5,984 nt of DNA from Tardiphaga sp. (GTDB taxonomy: Bacteria; Pseudomonadota; Alphaproteobacteria; Rhizobiales; Xanthobacteraceae): contig JAQGJY010000236.1 of assembly GCA_028290325.1 (NCBI GenBank), positions 1 through 5,984 on the forward strand, written 5' to 3'. This document shows, in pieces, positions 5,245 to 5,984 of the stretch; the stretch's first letter is position 1, and every line of letters begins with the position of its first letter. Under the pieces are notes generated by a model. The model was not told where the DNA came from. It saw nothing but the letters and a program-made list of their open reading frames with translations, and made no database searches. The position numbers and the translations under genes were made by a program.

Positions 5245-5984
5245 ATGAATTGGTTGACCAACGTCGTCCGGCCGAAAATCCGCAGCATTCTGCGCCGCGA
5301 CACGCCGGAGAACCTCTGGATCAAGTGTCCGGACTCCGGCCAGCTGGTGTTCTACAAGGACGTCGAGCAGAACCAGTTCGTCATTCCCGGCTCGAACTAC
5401 CACATGCGGATGGGCGCGGAAGCGCGCCTCAAGTCGGTGTTCGACAACGAGACCTGGTACGACATCGCGCTGCCGAGCGTGGTGGCCGATCCGCTGAAAT
5501 TTCGCGACGAACGCAAATATGTCGATCGCATCAAGGATGCGCGCACCAAGACCGGCATGAACGAGGCCGTCAAGGTCGGCTTCGGCAAGCTGGAGGGCGC
5601 CGGCGTCGTCATCGCCGTGCAGGATTTCGATTTCATGGGCGGCTCGCTCGGCATGGCCGCCGGTGAGGCGATCGTGCGCGGACTCGAACTGGCGCTCGAA
5701 AAGAAATCGCCGTTCATCATGTTCGCGGCCTCCGGCGGCGCGCGGATGCAGGAAGGCATTCTGTCGCTGATGCAATTGCCGCGCACCACCGTCGGCGTGC
5801 AGATGCTGCGCGAGGCCAAGCTGCCTTACATCGTCGTGCTGACCAACCCGACCACCGGCGGCGTCACCGCGTCCTACGCGATGCTCGGCGACGTGCAAAT
5901 CGCCGAGCCCGGCGCGCTGATTGGATTCGCCGGCGCGCGCGTGATCGAGCAGACCATCCGGGAAAAATTGCCGGAAGGCTTTCA
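5245..5984 (+). CDS. accD: Acetyl-CoA carboxylase carboxyltransferase subunit beta (3' end outside window)
   Basis: With AccA it transfers the carboxyl group from biotin on AccB to acetyl-CoA, giving malonyl-CoA for fatty acid synthesis. The first 246 residues are present. MNWLTNVVRPKI is the usual alphaproteobacterial N terminus, and GGAG (5235-5238) lies 6 nt before the ATG, which supports the start. The carboxyltransferase (crotonase-like) core includes DFDFMGGSLGMAAGE (127-141), FAASGGARMQEG (160-171) and TNPTTGGVTASYAMLGD (200-216), all well conserved. The N-terminal zinc ribbon of E. coli AccD is degenerate: Cys28 is kept, but the other three ligand positions are Ser31, Ile47 and Ser50. 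I recall the same loss in Rhizobium-type AccD, so it looks like a lineage trait and not damage. The C terminus is beyond the window. Confidence 0.96.
   Translation, partial: MNWLTNVVRPKIRSILRRDTPENLWIKCPDSGQLVFYKDVEQNQFVIPGSNYHMRMGAEARLKSVFDNETWYDIALPSVVADPLKFRDERKYVDRIKDARTKTGMNEAVKVGFGKLEGAGVVIAVQDFDFMGGSLGMAAGEAIVRGLELALEKKSPFIMFAASGGARMQEGILSLMQLPRTTVGVQMLREAKLPYIVVLTNPTTGGVTASYAMLGDVQIAEPGALIGFAGARVIEQTIREKLPEGF

Noticed and set aside
3825..5324. Long - strand open frame of 499 residues running antisense through trpA and ending in the DUF559 protein.
   Set aside because: Only its last 114 residues match a family. The rest is the reverse of trpA, with Arg/Gly/Asp-rich composition typical of antisense frames in GC-rich DNA. 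The real gene starts at 4169.

Overview
The window is chromosomal, GC-rich DNA with the housekeeping gene order of an alphaproteobacterium: sppA (3' part), ihfB, lapA-like, trpF, trpB, trpA, accD (5' part), all on the + strand. The protein sequences point to Hyphomicrobiales, most likely the Bradyrhizobium/Rhodopseudomonas side or a close relative. Evidence for this is the unfused TrpF, the TrpF-TrpB-TrpA-AccD order, and an AccD that has lost its zinc-ribbon cysteines. The genus is an inference from memory of these families; no search was run.

Layout. 1-612 is the catalytic C-terminal part of the signal peptide peptidase SppA, and the first codon of the window is the predicted nucleophilic serine. 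After a 163-nt gap holding a good -35 element come ihfB (776-1105) and, 18 nt on, a small two-helix membrane protein of the LapA/DUF1049 family (1124-1516). A 211-nt repeat-bearing gap precedes trpF (1728-2393), which overlaps trpB (2390-3607) by an ATGA. trpB is separated from trpA (4248-5084) by 640 nt. That gap holds an inverted cassette: a 114-residue DUF559 endonuclease-like gene on the - strand (3825-4169), bounded within 1-2 bp by two inverted copies of a palindromic intergenic repeat. A 160-nt gap with a further repeat and a perfect 20-bp palindrome leads to accD (5245 to the window end).

How the genes work together. TrpF, TrpB and TrpA carry out the late steps of tryptophan synthesis (phosphoribosylanthranilate isomerase and the two tryptophan synthase subunits). 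AccD is the carboxyltransferase beta subunit that makes malonyl-CoA for fatty acids. IHF-beta, SppA and the LapA-like protein are independent housekeeping functions with conserved linkage.

The part not explained by housekeeping is a family of about 55-85 bp repeats. Their shared skeleton is CCCCTCACCCGG, then a TTCGCTTCGCT-like block, then CCGACC and a hairpin. They occupy all three large gaps between lapA and accD. The clearest pair (3761-3822 and 4171-4225) encloses the DUF559 gene so tightly that the whole 465-bp block looks like a small nuclease-repeat unit placed inside the trp operon. This is the best candidate here for an under-described element; its mobility is an inference.
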